From assembly GCA_040883315.1 (NCBI GenBank), contig JBFLKU010000012.1, positions 62,001 to 126,000 on the forward strand: a stretch of DNA of 64,000 nucleotides, read 5' to 3'. The stretch comes from JAFGUF01 sp040883315. GTDB lineage: Bacteria; Bacillota; Clostridia; Christensenellales; UMGS416. The notes beneath the pieces were generated by a model. The model had not been told where the DNA came from. It searched no databases and was given only the letters and a program-made list of their open reading frames with translations. The number at the start of each line of letters is the position of its first letter. The stretch's first letter is position 1. A program made the translations under genes and the position numbers. Shown here one piece after another: positions 35,139-43,845 of the stretch.

Positions 35139-36385
35139 CGTATCCTCAGCTGCATTTTTGTTTTGTAGTACCCCAATCCAAAAACTACAGCAGTGAATGA
35201 AAGGCTTTTCAAGACATCAAGTACAATTGATTGGCTCCTAACACCGAATAGCGAATATCCAAGCATCCGAATAATTGACGGAAGTGCTGTGAATTCTGCT
35301 GCATATCCTACAAATCTCGGCATTATATTTCTGGGGATAAAAATTCCGGATATGGTAGAAACGATAAGTACTATTGAAAAGCCTGCCCATATGGCGGCAG
35401 TTGTCGATTTTGCATATGAACCTAATGTTATCATAAAAACAGAAAAGTATAGTGCCGAAATTATAAGCGACAAGAGAATCAAAATAGTATTGCCGGAAAA
35501 TAATCCAAACGAATTTGAAACAAGTAAAATAAACAAAGTGCATAGAGCCATAGGAAGTAGCAAAAATAGCATTCCTGCCATTGTTTTTGCGCCTATATAG
35601 CCAAATGAATTTCTATAAAATCCACCTCTGTCCAGTATGCCCGTTGTCCTATCGCTGCTTATATTAGCCGCCAATGACAGGCTGATTAAGAACATGCATA
35701 GCAGCATTGTTGATATTGTATAGTACTCTATATTCAAATAGTCTCCCGTTGCGGAGACTTCATCATAGTCTCTATATATTTTTGATCTGCTGATTATTTT
35801 CGAAAATATATCTTGAGCCATTTGGCTGTATTCAGCTGATGCAGATTCATAGCCATAGCCCATATCTCTCATAGAGTAGTATACAATGTCAACACTTCTT
35901 TGCCCTTGGTTAATGTTCTTTATGCCGCCCTTTAGCATATCATAAAGCAGAATTATCACTTGCTTGTCTTTTTCGCCTGCATAGAAATAAAGTTTCTGGC
36001 TATTGCCTTCATATAGATTTGCCTGCAAATCCTTTGGAATGTATATTAGTGCAGATGCCTCTTTATCAGCTAGCATTTTCCTGCCTTCTTCTATGCTGTC
36101 CACATCCAATATCTCCACGAAATCCTCAACAGATTTTGACTCTGTTAAGTTTCTGATTATCATATCTGTTTCAAATGTTTTGTCTTCATTAAAAAGTGCT
36201 ATGTAAATATTATTAAGCTCTGCTCCCCTAAATAGGAAAGGGAGCAGAGAGCCTAAAAGTGTACTTATTAAAAATATAGGTACAGCACATGCAATGATAA
36301 GCAAAGCAATGTTTGAAAAATACCTTTTGGTTTCAAACCTAAATAGCTTTAGAAACGCGTTGGATGTGCCATACTCTTTATTCAT
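35135..36385 (-). CDS. ABC-2 type permease, first subunit
   Basis: 416 residues with the same plan as its downstream partner: a first helix at about 20-50 (IALLIIACAVPIFLISTLLG), an external domain (YIALFNEDKTFETD, ALIYIPKDLQANLYEG), and a membrane domain from about 230 to 400. It lies 3 bp after the anchored-protein gene and overlaps the next permease. Paralogy of the two permeases is seen in shared order and spacing of segments rather than strong identity. Exported substrate unknown. Confidence 0.85.
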   Translation of the reverse strand: MNKEYGTSNAFLKLFRFETKRYFSNIALLIIACAVPIFLISTLLGSLLPFLFRGAELNNIYIALFNEDKTFETDMIIRNLTESKSVEDFVEILDVDSIEEGRKMLADKEASALIYIPKDLQANLYEGNSQKLYFYAGEKDKQVIILLYDMLKGGIKNINQGQRSVDIVYYSMRDMGYGYESASAEYSQMAQDIFSKIISRSKIYRDYDEVSATGDYLNIEYYTISTMLLCMFLISLSLAANISSDRTTGILDRGGFYRNSFGYIGAKTMAGMLFLLLPMALCTLFILLVSNSFGLFSGNTILILLSLIISALYFSVFMITLGSYAKSTTAAIWAGFSIVLIVSTISGIFIPRNIMPRFVGYAAEFTALPSIIRMLGYSLFGVRSQSIVLDVLKSLSFTAVVFGLGYYKTKMQLRIR

Positions 36386-36388
36386 TTT

Positions 36389-37996
36389 TTAATACATATC
36401 TCCATACATCATCATTGAGAATGCATCAAAATATCCTTGTTGAAAATCTTCGCCTAGCTTATCAAACAAATCTTGCAGTGATTCATTGTCAGATACTTTT
36501 GCGTATACATCGCTCTTTGACCAGCTTGGTAAATTAAGATCAACTTCATCGCCGTAAATCAAACTGTTTTCTACTTCTATTACATATTCTGTGTCAGTAT
36601 ACATTTCAGTAATTTTCAGTTCGCCTTCTGTTGCATATTCTTTGTTTTTCTTAATTTCTTCAGTTTCGCTTTCCCATTCGAATTTCATTTGGTCTTCGCC
36701 ATCTGCAGAAACTACCATCTTGTATTCAACTGTTGTAATAGCACCATCGATTATTTTGCTCATTTCTTGGTTTGTTTCAGTGCCATCATCCATCTTCATC
36801 TTCATTTCCATGGTCATTTCGTTTTTGGATTCTGTCATTTCGCCTGAAATTTTGCCTTTCATGCCATAGCCGTAGTCTATTTCACCGCTTATTTCATATA
36901 CGCCGTTTTTTACCTTTTCAATGACAATTTCATAGCTCATACCATCCAATTCATATTCAATTATTGAATAATCATCGTCATCAGCGTATACATTATAATA
37001 TAGTTTATCTCCATCAAAATCAGCATCTATAAACATTTGTACTTTTTTGCCTGATTCATATAGCAGCACAATTCCTTCACCTTCTGAATAGTCATCTTTG
37101 TAGCTTATTTCATATGCTACAGGAGTGAAGCCTTTTCTATAGATTCTAACAGACATTTCTGCTTCCATATCGTCTAGTTCATCAATTGCGTCGTCACATT
37201 CGTCTTCAATGTCTATATCGTCGGTTTCTATTCCCATATCATACTTGTCATTCAGATATTCGCCAATTTCTACAATCAAGTCTTCTAGCTCTTTGTCTTC
37301 TGCTACTACATTCAGCACTTCTTCTGCCCATTCTTTGAATTGGTCTTCATCCATAGAAACCTCTACGTATGAAAGCTTTGTGTCTTTGCCGAATATTTCA
37401 ACATCATCTTTGCCTTTGTCAAAAGCTTTGCCAGGGAAAGTTTTAATTGCCAAATTTCTTAGCTCTTTTACTTTTTTCTCTGCTCTGTCCATCAGGGCTT
37501 GAAGCTCTTTATCATCCTTTGCAGAAAGAATTGGTTCAATATCAATAACATACTTTTCAGAAAGCAATGAGCTTATTAATGCTACTTCACTTTGATCCAA
37601 GAAAATGCCAGCTGTAATTGCATCCATGTCGCCAAGTCCCAGCTCCATTTCAGCGGCAAATTCGCCTGTGTCGTTTTGATATCCTGAGTGAAGCTCCAGC
37701 TCTATGTCGCCATCCAAGCCAAGGCTTTCAGCATCCATAGATATCTTTGTTTCGCTTTCGTGTGATTCAGTCATATAAAGAGGTAATTCAGCCTTTTCAG
37801 CCTCAAAAAACTCTGTGACTGTATCCGGTGTGTTCTTCACCAATATTCCCATCAATACCTTTGGTGAATTGAATACAGCAAAAACGACAATTATTATCAA
37901 TAATAATGCTGCCGCTGCAATCCCTATTATAGGTAGTTTTGATTTCTTTTCTGTTGAGATTTCTTTATCAATCTCCATTTTCAAATCATTTTCCAT
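36389..37996 (-). CDS. Membrane-anchored acidic extracellular protein of an ABC-2 module
   Basis: Not recognised as a characterised family. The first 25 residues are charged and cytoplasmic, followed by one membrane segment (LPIIGIAAAALLLIIIVVFAVF). About 485 acidic extracellular residues follow, rich in Asp and Glu, with beta-strand-like alternation and internal similarity of short stretches such as YEIVIEKVKNGVYEISGEID. No cysteine pairs or catalytic motif are obvious. A GGAGG site precedes the ATG. It sits between the ATPase and permease genes of the same transcript, 3 bp from the next gene, so it probably works with that exporter as an accessory or sensor. Confidence 0.75.
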   Translation of the reverse strand: MENDLKMEIDKEISTEKKSKLPIIGIAAAALLLIIIVVFAVFNSPKVLMGILVKNTPDTVTEFFEAEKAELPLYMTESHESETKISMDAESLGLDGDIELELHSGYQNDTGEFAAEMELGLGDMDAITAGIFLDQSEVALISSLLSEKYVIDIEPILSAKDDKELQALMDRAEKKVKELRNLAIKTFPGKAFDKGKDDVEIFGKDTKLSYVEVSMDEDQFKEWAEEVLNVVAEDKELEDLIVEIGEYLNDKYDMGIETDDIDIEDECDDAIDELDDMEAEMSVRIYRKGFTPVAYEISYKDDYSEGEGIVLLYESGKKVQMFIDADFDGDKLYYNVYADDDDYSIIEYELDGMSYEIVIEKVKNGVYEISGEIDYGYGMKGKISGEMTESKNEMTMEMKMKMDDGTETNQEMSKIIDGAITTVEYKMVVSADGEDQMKFEWESETEEIKKNKEYATEGELKITEMYTDTEYVIEVENSLIYGDEVDLNLPSWSKSDVYAKVSDNESLQDLFDKLGEDFQQGYFDAFSMMMYGDMY

Positions 37997-38040
37997 TTCT
38001 TCCTCCTAGTAATTTGTTTATATCAAAGCATAAATTATTT

Positions 38041-38691
38041 TTATAGTTCTATTATGCTCTTTGACCATCCTTTAAGATTATCAACATAGTGGCTGGTAAT
38101 CAGCTGAGCTACTCCATTTTTCGACTGGGTTTTAAAATACTCAATCACTTTTTCTCTCTGTGTTTTATCCAGCCCTGCAAAAGGTTCATCAGCTACTATC
38201 ATCTTGCATCTGTTCATCAGCCCTGCTGATATGTTCACTCTTTTTTTCATTCCTCCGGAGAGATGCTTTACCTTTTTGTTTATGAATTCTCCCATATCAA
38301 AGGCTTTTGTAAGCTCATTTATTTTTATCTCGGTTTCCTTCTTATCAAGCAAGGAAAAAAGCCTTAAATTATCAGAAGCCGTCATTTCCTCTATCAATGC
38401 ATCTGACTGTGGTATATACCCTATTAGGCTTCTATAGTATTTCACATTATCATACACATTTTCGCCATTGATAGTATATTTACCAGTGTCTAAGCTATCA
38501 ACCAAAGATATAATTCTCATAATGGTGGATTTTCCCGTTCCGTTGTCCCCTACCATGCCTATCACTTCGCCCTCAGCAATATTAAAGCAAATATTTTCAA
38601 TTGCTTTATGTGCAGAAAATGATTTGCTAATGTTCTCAGCTTTTAATATAAAAGATTTGCTATTTAATTTTGCATTTGATCTGATGACCAC
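38041..38691 (-). CDS. ABC transporter ATPase of the ABC-2 module
   Basis: 216 residues, short for an export ATPase but complete: Walker A VGDNGTGKST near 49, Q-loop YIPQSDALIEEM, signature HLSGGMKKRV near 143, Walker B MIVADEPFAGLD near 163 and a switch His in ITSHYVDNL. The best start is a GTG with AAAGG 7 bp upstream. First gene of the four-gene unit ATPase, anchored protein, two permeases. A promoter lies about 115 bp upstream in the gap shared with the divergent ABC-F gene. Confidence 0.88.
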   Translation of the reverse strand: MVIRSNAKLNSKSFILKAENISKSFSAHKAIENICFNIAEGEVIGMVGDNGTGKSTIMRIISLVDSLDTGKYTINGENVYDNVKYYRSLIGYIPQSDALIEEMTASDNLRLFSLLDKKETEIKINELTKAFDMGEFINKKVKHLSGGMKKRVNISAGLMNRCKMIVADEPFAGLDKTQREKVIEYFKTQSKNGVAQLITSHYVDNLKGWSKSIIEL

Positions 38692-38806
38692 AAAATGACC
38701 TTTCGAATAATTATTGATACTACTTAATATGTTTAAATCTGTTTTTATCTATATAAATCTTCATGTCTATATTTTACTTATTTAACATAATTATTTTTGT
38801 TATTTA

Positions 38807-38835
38807 ATTATATACCACGCCCTTACTATAGGCAA
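38807..38835 (-). promoter_or_regulatory. Promoter of the ABC-2 module
   Basis: Minus-strand TTGCCT (38830-38835), 17 bp, TATAAT (38807-38812). Further upstream, 38850-38878 is an imperfect palindrome with TTGTA/TACAA ends, a possible operator in the divergent gap. Confidence 0.6.
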
Positions 38836-38926
38836 GTTTTTTCGCTGTATTGTACATTATATCAGCCAAATTATACAATAATAATTTTTTATTGCATAAT
38901 TACTTTTATTAATTCATAAGTTGTTA

Positions 38927-38932
38927 TATAAT
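38927..38932 (+). promoter_or_regulatory. -10 box placed for a leaderless ABC-F transcript
   Basis: A perfect TATAAT ends 7 bp before the ATG of the ABC-F gene, so transcription should begin at or next to the start codon. No Shine-Dalgarno sequence lies between. The -35 is weak (TTTATT-like). Confidence 0.55.
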
Positions 38933-38939
38933 CTTGACT

Positions 38940-40832
38940 ATGGTTATACTGCAAGCAAACGATTTATCCCTCCATTTTGGGATTACAGAGATTTTTAATG
39001 ATGTATCATTTCAAATAAAGGACGATTCACGCATCGGTCTAGTCGGCTCAAATGGTGCCGGCAAAACATCCCTGATGAAAATCATATCTGGGATAGTCCC
39101 ACAGACCAGTGGATCAATTACCTATAAAAATGATGCAAGAATAACATATTTGAGTCAGATATCAGACTTTTCATGTGAAAACACAGTTTTCAATCAAGTG
39201 ATGTCTGTTTTTGATCATGTCTACCAAATAGAGCAGGAAATGCGTGAAATTGAGCACAAAATGGCAGATGCAGATAGCTCTGCTCTAGCAAAACTATCTG
39301 ATGAATATGCCATATTAACACAAAGATTTGATGATGCAGATGGCTATGCCATAGAGCGTCAGGCTCGTTCTGTGCTTGCTGGGCTGAATATCGGCGAGGA
39401 AATGTATGAACGCACCATATCTACTCTATCAGGCGGTCAGCGCGCCAGAATATCCCTTGCCATATCTCTTTTAAGCAAGCCGGATTTGCTCCTTTTGGAT
39501 GAGCCTACCAACCATCTTGATATGGATGCAATCAGTTTTTTGGAAAGCTATCTAAAGCAAAACTCTGTTCCGTATATGGTAGTATCCCATGATAGATATT
39601 TTCTAGATAATGTATGCGAAGAAATTTATGAAATGTCATTGGGTACTCTCACAAAATACACTGGCAACTATTCTGAATATATCATTAAGCGAGATGAAAG
39701 ATATGAACAGCTATTAAAAGAATATCAGGCAAATCAAGAGCTGATAAAAAGAGAAAAAGCTATTATTGCCAGATATAGAGCATGGGGACGCGAAAAATCA
39801 TTCAAGGCAGCTAAGTCCAGAGAAAAGCGTTTGGAAAAAGTGGAAGTTTTGGATAAGCCAGTGCAGGAGCATACTGTTCGATTCAAATTTCAGGCATCTA
39901 GGCGAAGCGGCGATGACGTACTGGTGTGTGAAAACATCGGAAAATCATTTGATGATAAAAAAATATTTGAAAATATAGATCTTCATATTAATTCTGGGGA
40001 AAAAATAGCAATACTCGGTGCAAATGGAATAGGCAAAACTACTCTTTTAAAGATTTTCACCAATGAACACTCCCCTACTGCTGGCAGCTTTATTCTAGGC
40101 TCTGGTGTCAGCATAGGCTACTACGATCAGCACCAGCAAAACCTAGATACTAGGAAAACAGCTATGGACGAGGTATGGGATGCCTATAGAGCACTTTCTC
40201 ATCAGCAAGTGCGAGATACACTTGCACTATTTCTATTCAAAGGCGATGATATTGAAAAGGAAATATCAAATTTGTCGGGCGGAGAGAGAGCAAGGCTTTC
40301 TTTGTTGAAGCTAATGCTGTCCAAGGCAAATTTCCTGATTTTAGACGAGCCAACAAACCATCTTGATATGGATTCCCGTGAAGTGCTGGAAGCTGCACTT
40401 TATGATTTCCCTGGCACTATTTTATTTGTAAGCCATGATAGATACTTTATAAACAACATTGCCACCAGAATAATATACATGGAAAAAGACAAAATCACAT
40501 CATATCCTGGCAACTGGGATGATTATCTCGTTCATCTTTCTATGCAGAAAAAAGATGGCTTATCATCAGATGAGAAAAGCAAAACTCAGCGTTCAAAAGA
40601 ATTCAAGGAAAAGCGAGAAGAAGAGAAACAAAAAAAGCAATATATTAAAATGCTAAAAGATTTGGAAAGCCAAATTCACATTCTGGAGAAAGATATCGAT
40701 GATATTCAGCAAAAACTATCTGATGCTGCTAATTTATCTTCCGATGAAATCAGCAGCCTGAGCATAGAGCATGCCCGGCTATCTGCCGAGCTAGAAGACA
40801 AAATCGAAAACTGGGCAGAGCTTTCATCCTAA
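38940..40832 (+). CDS. ABC-F family ATPase
   Basis: Two ABC domains without membrane segments. First Walker A VGSNGAGKTS near 36, signature TLSGGQRARI, Walker B LLLLDEPTNHLD. Second Walker A LGANGIGKTT near 358, signature NLSGGERARL, Walker B LILDEPTNHLD. Between them is the charged helical linker typical of ABC-F (about 240-310). The tail is a coiled coil with a KSKTQRSKEFKEKREEEK stretch. Such proteins act on the ribosome as translation factors; some protect against antibiotics but nothing here points to that. Placement of the start is unusual: no ribosome site, and a TATAAT just 7 bp before the ATG. 630 residues, normal for YdiF/Uup-like members. Confidence 0.92.
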   Translation: MVILQANDLSLHFGITEIFNDVSFQIKDDSRIGLVGSNGAGKTSLMKIISGIVPQTSGSITYKNDARITYLSQISDFSCENTVFNQVMSVFDHVYQIEQEMREIEHKMADADSSALAKLSDEYAILTQRFDDADGYAIERQARSVLAGLNIGEEMYERTISTLSGGQRARISLAISLLSKPDLLLLDEPTNHLDMDAISFLESYLKQNSVPYMVVSHDRYFLDNVCEEIYEMSLGTLTKYTGNYSEYIIKRDERYEQLLKEYQANQELIKREKAIIARYRAWGREKSFKAAKSREKRLEKVEVLDKPVQEHTVRFKFQASRRSGDDVLVCENIGKSFDDKKIFENIDLHINSGEKIAILGANGIGKTTLLKIFTNEHSPTAGSFILGSGVSIGYYDQHQQNLDTRKTAMDEVWDAYRALSHQQVRDTLALFLFKGDDIEKEISNLSGGERARLSLLKLMLSKANFLILDEPTNHLDMDSREVLEAALYDFPGTILFVSHDRYFINNIATRIIYMEKDKITSYPGNWDDYLVHLSMQKKDGLSSDEKSKTQRSKEFKEKREEEKQKKQYIKMLKDLESQIHILEKDIDDIQQKLSDAANLSSDEISSLSIEHARLSAELEDKIENWAELSS

Positions 40833-40890
40833 TTTAAATAGAATAATTTATATATATTAGCCTAAAATCAAATTCACTGCTTATTTTCCC

Positions 40891-40918
40891 TTGACGAATT
40901 GTTTTATCAACGTATAAT
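40891..40918 (+). promoter_or_regulatory. Promoter of tyrS
   Basis: TTGACG (40891-40896), 16 bp, TATAAT (40913-40918). The leader is about 30 nt, so tyrS has no T-box here although tyrS T-boxes are common in Firmicutes. Confidence 0.75.
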
Positions 40919-40954
40919 ATATAATAATATTGTTTTAAGGGAGAGTATATAATT

Positions 40955-42172
40955 ATGAATGCCTTTGATGTGTTAAAGGAACGCGGATTTATTAAACAGA
41001 CGACTTTTGAGGATGAACTATATGAAATGCTTGAAAATGAGCAAGTTACGTTTTATGTAGGCTTCGATCCAACAGCAGATAGTCTGCACATCGGGCACTA
41101 TATTCCCGTAATGGCTATGGCGCATATGCAGCATGCAGGTCACAGACCTATTGCATTGGTTGGCGGCGGCACTGTGATGGTGGGCGACCCAACAGGCAAA
41201 ACAGACATGCGCAAAATGCTATCTAAAGAAGAGATAGCTGCTAACGCTGAAAAAATAAAAGTTCAATTATCCAATTTCCTAGAGTTTGGTGAAGACAAAG
41301 CATTACTTATAAACAATGCTGACTGGCTGCTGAACCTGAACTATGTGGATTTTCTTCGCGATGTAGGCGTTCACTTTTCTGTAAATAGAATGCTTACCGC
41401 AGAATGCTACAAAGCCAGAATGGAAAAAGGACTGTCATTTTTGGAATTCAACTACATGCTAATGCAGGGATATGATTTCCTATACCTAAATCAACACTAT
41501 GGCTGCAAGCTGCAAATGGGCGGAGACGACCAATGGTCCAATATTTTAGCAGGTGCAGATTTAATAAGACGCAAAGAGCAAACTCCGGCATTTGCCTGCA
41601 CATTCCCGCTGCTTCTGAATTCACAGGGTAAAAAGATGGGCAAAACAGAGGCAGGAGCACTTTGGCTTTCTGCGGAGAAAACATCACCATATGATTTCTA
41701 CCAATACTGGCGTAATGTAGACGATGCAGACGTTGAAAAATGTCTTGCTATGCTTACATTTTTGCCAATGGATGAGGTTCGCAGGCTAGGTTCTCTTCAA
41801 GATGCCGAAATAAATGAAGCAAAGAAAATACTGGCATTTGAGGTTACAAAGCTGATACATGGCGAAGAAGAGGCTCAAAAAGCACAGTCTGCAGCAGAGG
41901 CACTTTTCGGCAAATCCAACGATATGAGCGATATCCCCACCACCGAAATCAGCAAAGCTGTATTTGATGAAAAAAACAGAATAACAGATATTATGCTTGA
42001 ATGCGGTCTTATTCCTTCATTAGGTGAAGGACGCAGGCTGATACAGCAAGGCGGCGTGAGCATAGACGGCGAAAAAGTTACGGATATAAATTTCGAGGTA
42101 ATATTGCCGGAATCAAATGAATTTATAATTAAAAAAGGCAAGAAAGTATATCATAGAGTCAGGATTGCTTAA
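40955..42172 (+). CDS. tyrS: Tyrosyl-tRNA synthetase
   Basis: Charges tRNA-Tyr. It is a class I synthetase with HIGHYIPVMAMAH near residue 46, VGDPTGKTDMR, QGYDFLYLNQHYGC and MGGDDQWSNI near 190, and the signal motif KKMGKT (a KMSKS variant) near 228. The C-terminal S4-like RNA-binding domain has GEGRRLIQQGGVSIDGEKV. At 405 residues it is normal. A GGGAGAG site precedes the ATG. It is followed at once by yigZ and trpS. Confidence 0.97.
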   Translation: MNAFDVLKERGFIKQTTFEDELYEMLENEQVTFYVGFDPTADSLHIGHYIPVMAMAHMQHAGHRPIALVGGGTVMVGDPTGKTDMRKMLSKEEIAANAEKIKVQLSNFLEFGEDKALLINNADWLLNLNYVDFLRDVGVHFSVNRMLTAECYKARMEKGLSFLEFNYMLMQGYDFLYLNQHYGCKLQMGGDDQWSNILAGADLIRRKEQTPAFACTFPLLLNSQGKKMGKTEAGALWLSAEKTSPYDFYQYWRNVDDADVEKCLAMLTFLPMDEVRRLGSLQDAEINEAKKILAFEVTKLIHGEEEAQKAQSAAEALFGKSNDMSDIPTTEISKAVFDEKNRITDIMLECGLIPSLGEGRRLIQQGGVSIDGEKVTDINFEVILPESNEFIIKKGKKVYHRVRIA

Positions 42173-42805
42173 TTGAATATTAATCTGCCTGAAAACTATA
42201 TGTCCTTGGCTCACCTAGGCGTAGGTGAGGAGCTGGTGACAAATAAATCAAAATTCATCGGCTATGCGAAGTCTGCAATGACAGAAGAAGATGCAATTGC
42301 CTTTCTAGATGAAATAAGAGAACAGCACCCTCTCGCCAGCTGCATTTGCTATGCATATGTCTGCGGCTACCAAAGCCAAGTTCAAAAATACCATGATGGA
42401 CACGAACCTGTAGGCGGAAAACCAATACTATCAGCAATTAAGCTGAAGGGGCTAATCGGCACTACATGTGCAGTTGTCAGATATTATGGTGGCATCAAAC
42501 TGGGAGTCGGCGGGCTGGCTAGAGCCTTTGGAAATGCTGCTATATCAGCAATTGAAAATGGCGAACCGTCTCTATATGAGCTTGGCAAAGATATTATAAT
42601 TACATATGATTATAATTTTGACGGTAAGATATCATATCTGCTGGAAAACAGCAATCTGATAGTAAATGAAAAAAGTTATTCAGAAAAAGTAGAAATAGAA
42701 ATACAGATAAAAAATAAATTTCTAGACGAGTTTTTAAGCAAACTAAATGGCATAACAAACAGCAGCCACACATTTGATGTATTAGAAGAAAAATATATTT
42801 GTTAG
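42173..42805 (+). CDS. yigZ: YigZ/IMPACT-family protein
   Basis: 210 residues in the two-domain YigZ layout: the N-terminal UPF0029/IMPACT domain with SKFIGYAKSAMTEEDA, HPLASCICYAYVCG, DGHEPVGGKPILSAI near 78 and VRYYGGIKLGVGGLARAFG near 103, then a ferredoxin-like C-terminal domain. Molecular role is not established in bacteria; homology suggests a ribosome or translation link. Its TTG start abuts the tyrS stop, with AGGA 8 bp upstream, so it is co-translated with tyrS. Confidence 0.9.
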   Translation: MNINLPENYMSLAHLGVGEELVTNKSKFIGYAKSAMTEEDAIAFLDEIREQHPLASCICYAYVCGYQSQVQKYHDGHEPVGGKPILSAIKLKGLIGTTCAVVRYYGGIKLGVGGLARAFGNAAISAIENGEPSLYELGKDIIITYDYNFDGKISYLLENSNLIVNEKSYSEKVEIEIQIKNKFLDEFLSKLNGITNSSHTFDVLEEKYIC

Positions 42806-42825
42806 CACAATATTAGGAGATAAAA

Positions 42826-43845
42826 ATGGAAGAAAAAAAGAAAGTTGTTTTCTCGGGTATTCAGCCATCTGGCAGCCCTACAATAGGAAACTACATTGGA
42901 GCAATCAGAAACTATGTAGCACTGCAGGATGAATATGAATGCTTCTATGCAGTAGTAGATATGCACGCTATCACAGTGCGTCAAAACCCTGCTGAGCTTC
43001 GCAAAAATTCACGCAATCTAATTGCACTTCTGCTGGCATGCGGACTTGACACAGACAAATGCACTCTTTATGTGCAGTCTCATGTTCCTGCCCACGCAGA
43101 GCTGTGCTGGATACTAAATTGCTATACATACATGGGCGAGCTTTCCCGCATGATTCAATTTAAGGAAAAATCAAAAGGCAATGAAAACAGTGTAGTTGCC
43201 GGGCTATTGGATTATCCTGTTTTACAGATTGCAGATATTTTGCTCTATCAGGCAAATTTGGTGCCAATCGGTGTAGACCAAAAGCAGCATCTGGAGATAA
43301 CCCGTGATGTGGCAATGAGATTTAATAATCTGTATTCACCTACTTTTACAGTACCGGAGATACTAATTCCTAAAGTTGGCGCAAAGATTATGTCAATTAA
43401 TGATCCAACTAAAAAAATGAGCAAATCATCAGATGACCCGAATTCATATATTTTGATTTTAGATAAACCTGAAGATATAAAGCGCAAAATTAGAAAAGCA
43501 GTTACAGACTCTGAAAACAAAATTTATTTTGATGAAGAGAAAAAGCCGGGTGTAAGCAATTTGTTGTCAATATACTCTGTTATGACAGGAAAAACAATAG
43601 ATGAAAGCGTAGATGAGCTTTCAAAGCTGGATGGATATGGTGCATTTAAGGAAGCAGTTGCAGATGCTGTGATAGCAGCACTTGAGCCTATTCAAAAAAG
43701 ATATGAAGAGCTATCAGCTGATAAAGAATACATAGACAAGGTAATGTATGAGAACGCGATGAAAGCCAGCAGAGTGGCAAACAAAACACTTTCTAAGGTA
43801 AAAAGAAAGGTAGGCTTCACAGAGCTTTCCAGACCTAAAGACTAG
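42826..43845 (+). CDS. trpS: Tryptophanyl-tRNA synthetase
   Basis: Charges tRNA-Trp. It has FSGIQPSGSPTIGNYIGA near the N-terminus (the HIGH-equivalent region), PVGVDQ-like VPIGVDQKQHLEITRD near 148, and KKMSKSSDDPNS near 197. At 339 residues it is normal. AGGAG precedes the ATG. The third gene of the tyrS unit, it ends tail to tail with the phosphoesterase gene, where the two stop codons share a CTAG and no terminator is visible. Confidence 0.97.
   Translation: MEEKKKVVFSGIQPSGSPTIGNYIGAIRNYVALQDEYECFYAVVDMHAITVRQNPAELRKNSRNLIALLLACGLDTDKCTLYVQSHVPAHAELCWILNCYTYMGELSRMIQFKEKSKGNENSVVAGLLDYPVLQIADILLYQANLVPIGVDQKQHLEITRDVAMRFNNLYSPTFTVPEILIPKVGAKIMSINDPTKKMSKSSDDPNSYILILDKPEDIKRKIRKAVTDSENKIYFDEEKKPGVSNLLSIYSVMTGKTIDESVDELSKLDGYGAFKEAVADAVIAALEPIQKRYEELSADKEYIDKVMYENAMKASRVANKTLSKVKRKVGFTELSRPKD

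Noticed and set aside
38940..40832. Antibiotic-resistance ABC-F
   Set aside because: Domain layout fits ordinary YdiF/Uup-type housekeeping members, and no resistance-type leader peptide or mobile element is near.
40861..40954. Tyrosine T-box before tyrS
   Set aside because: The promoter lies about 35 bp before the gene, and there is no T-box core.
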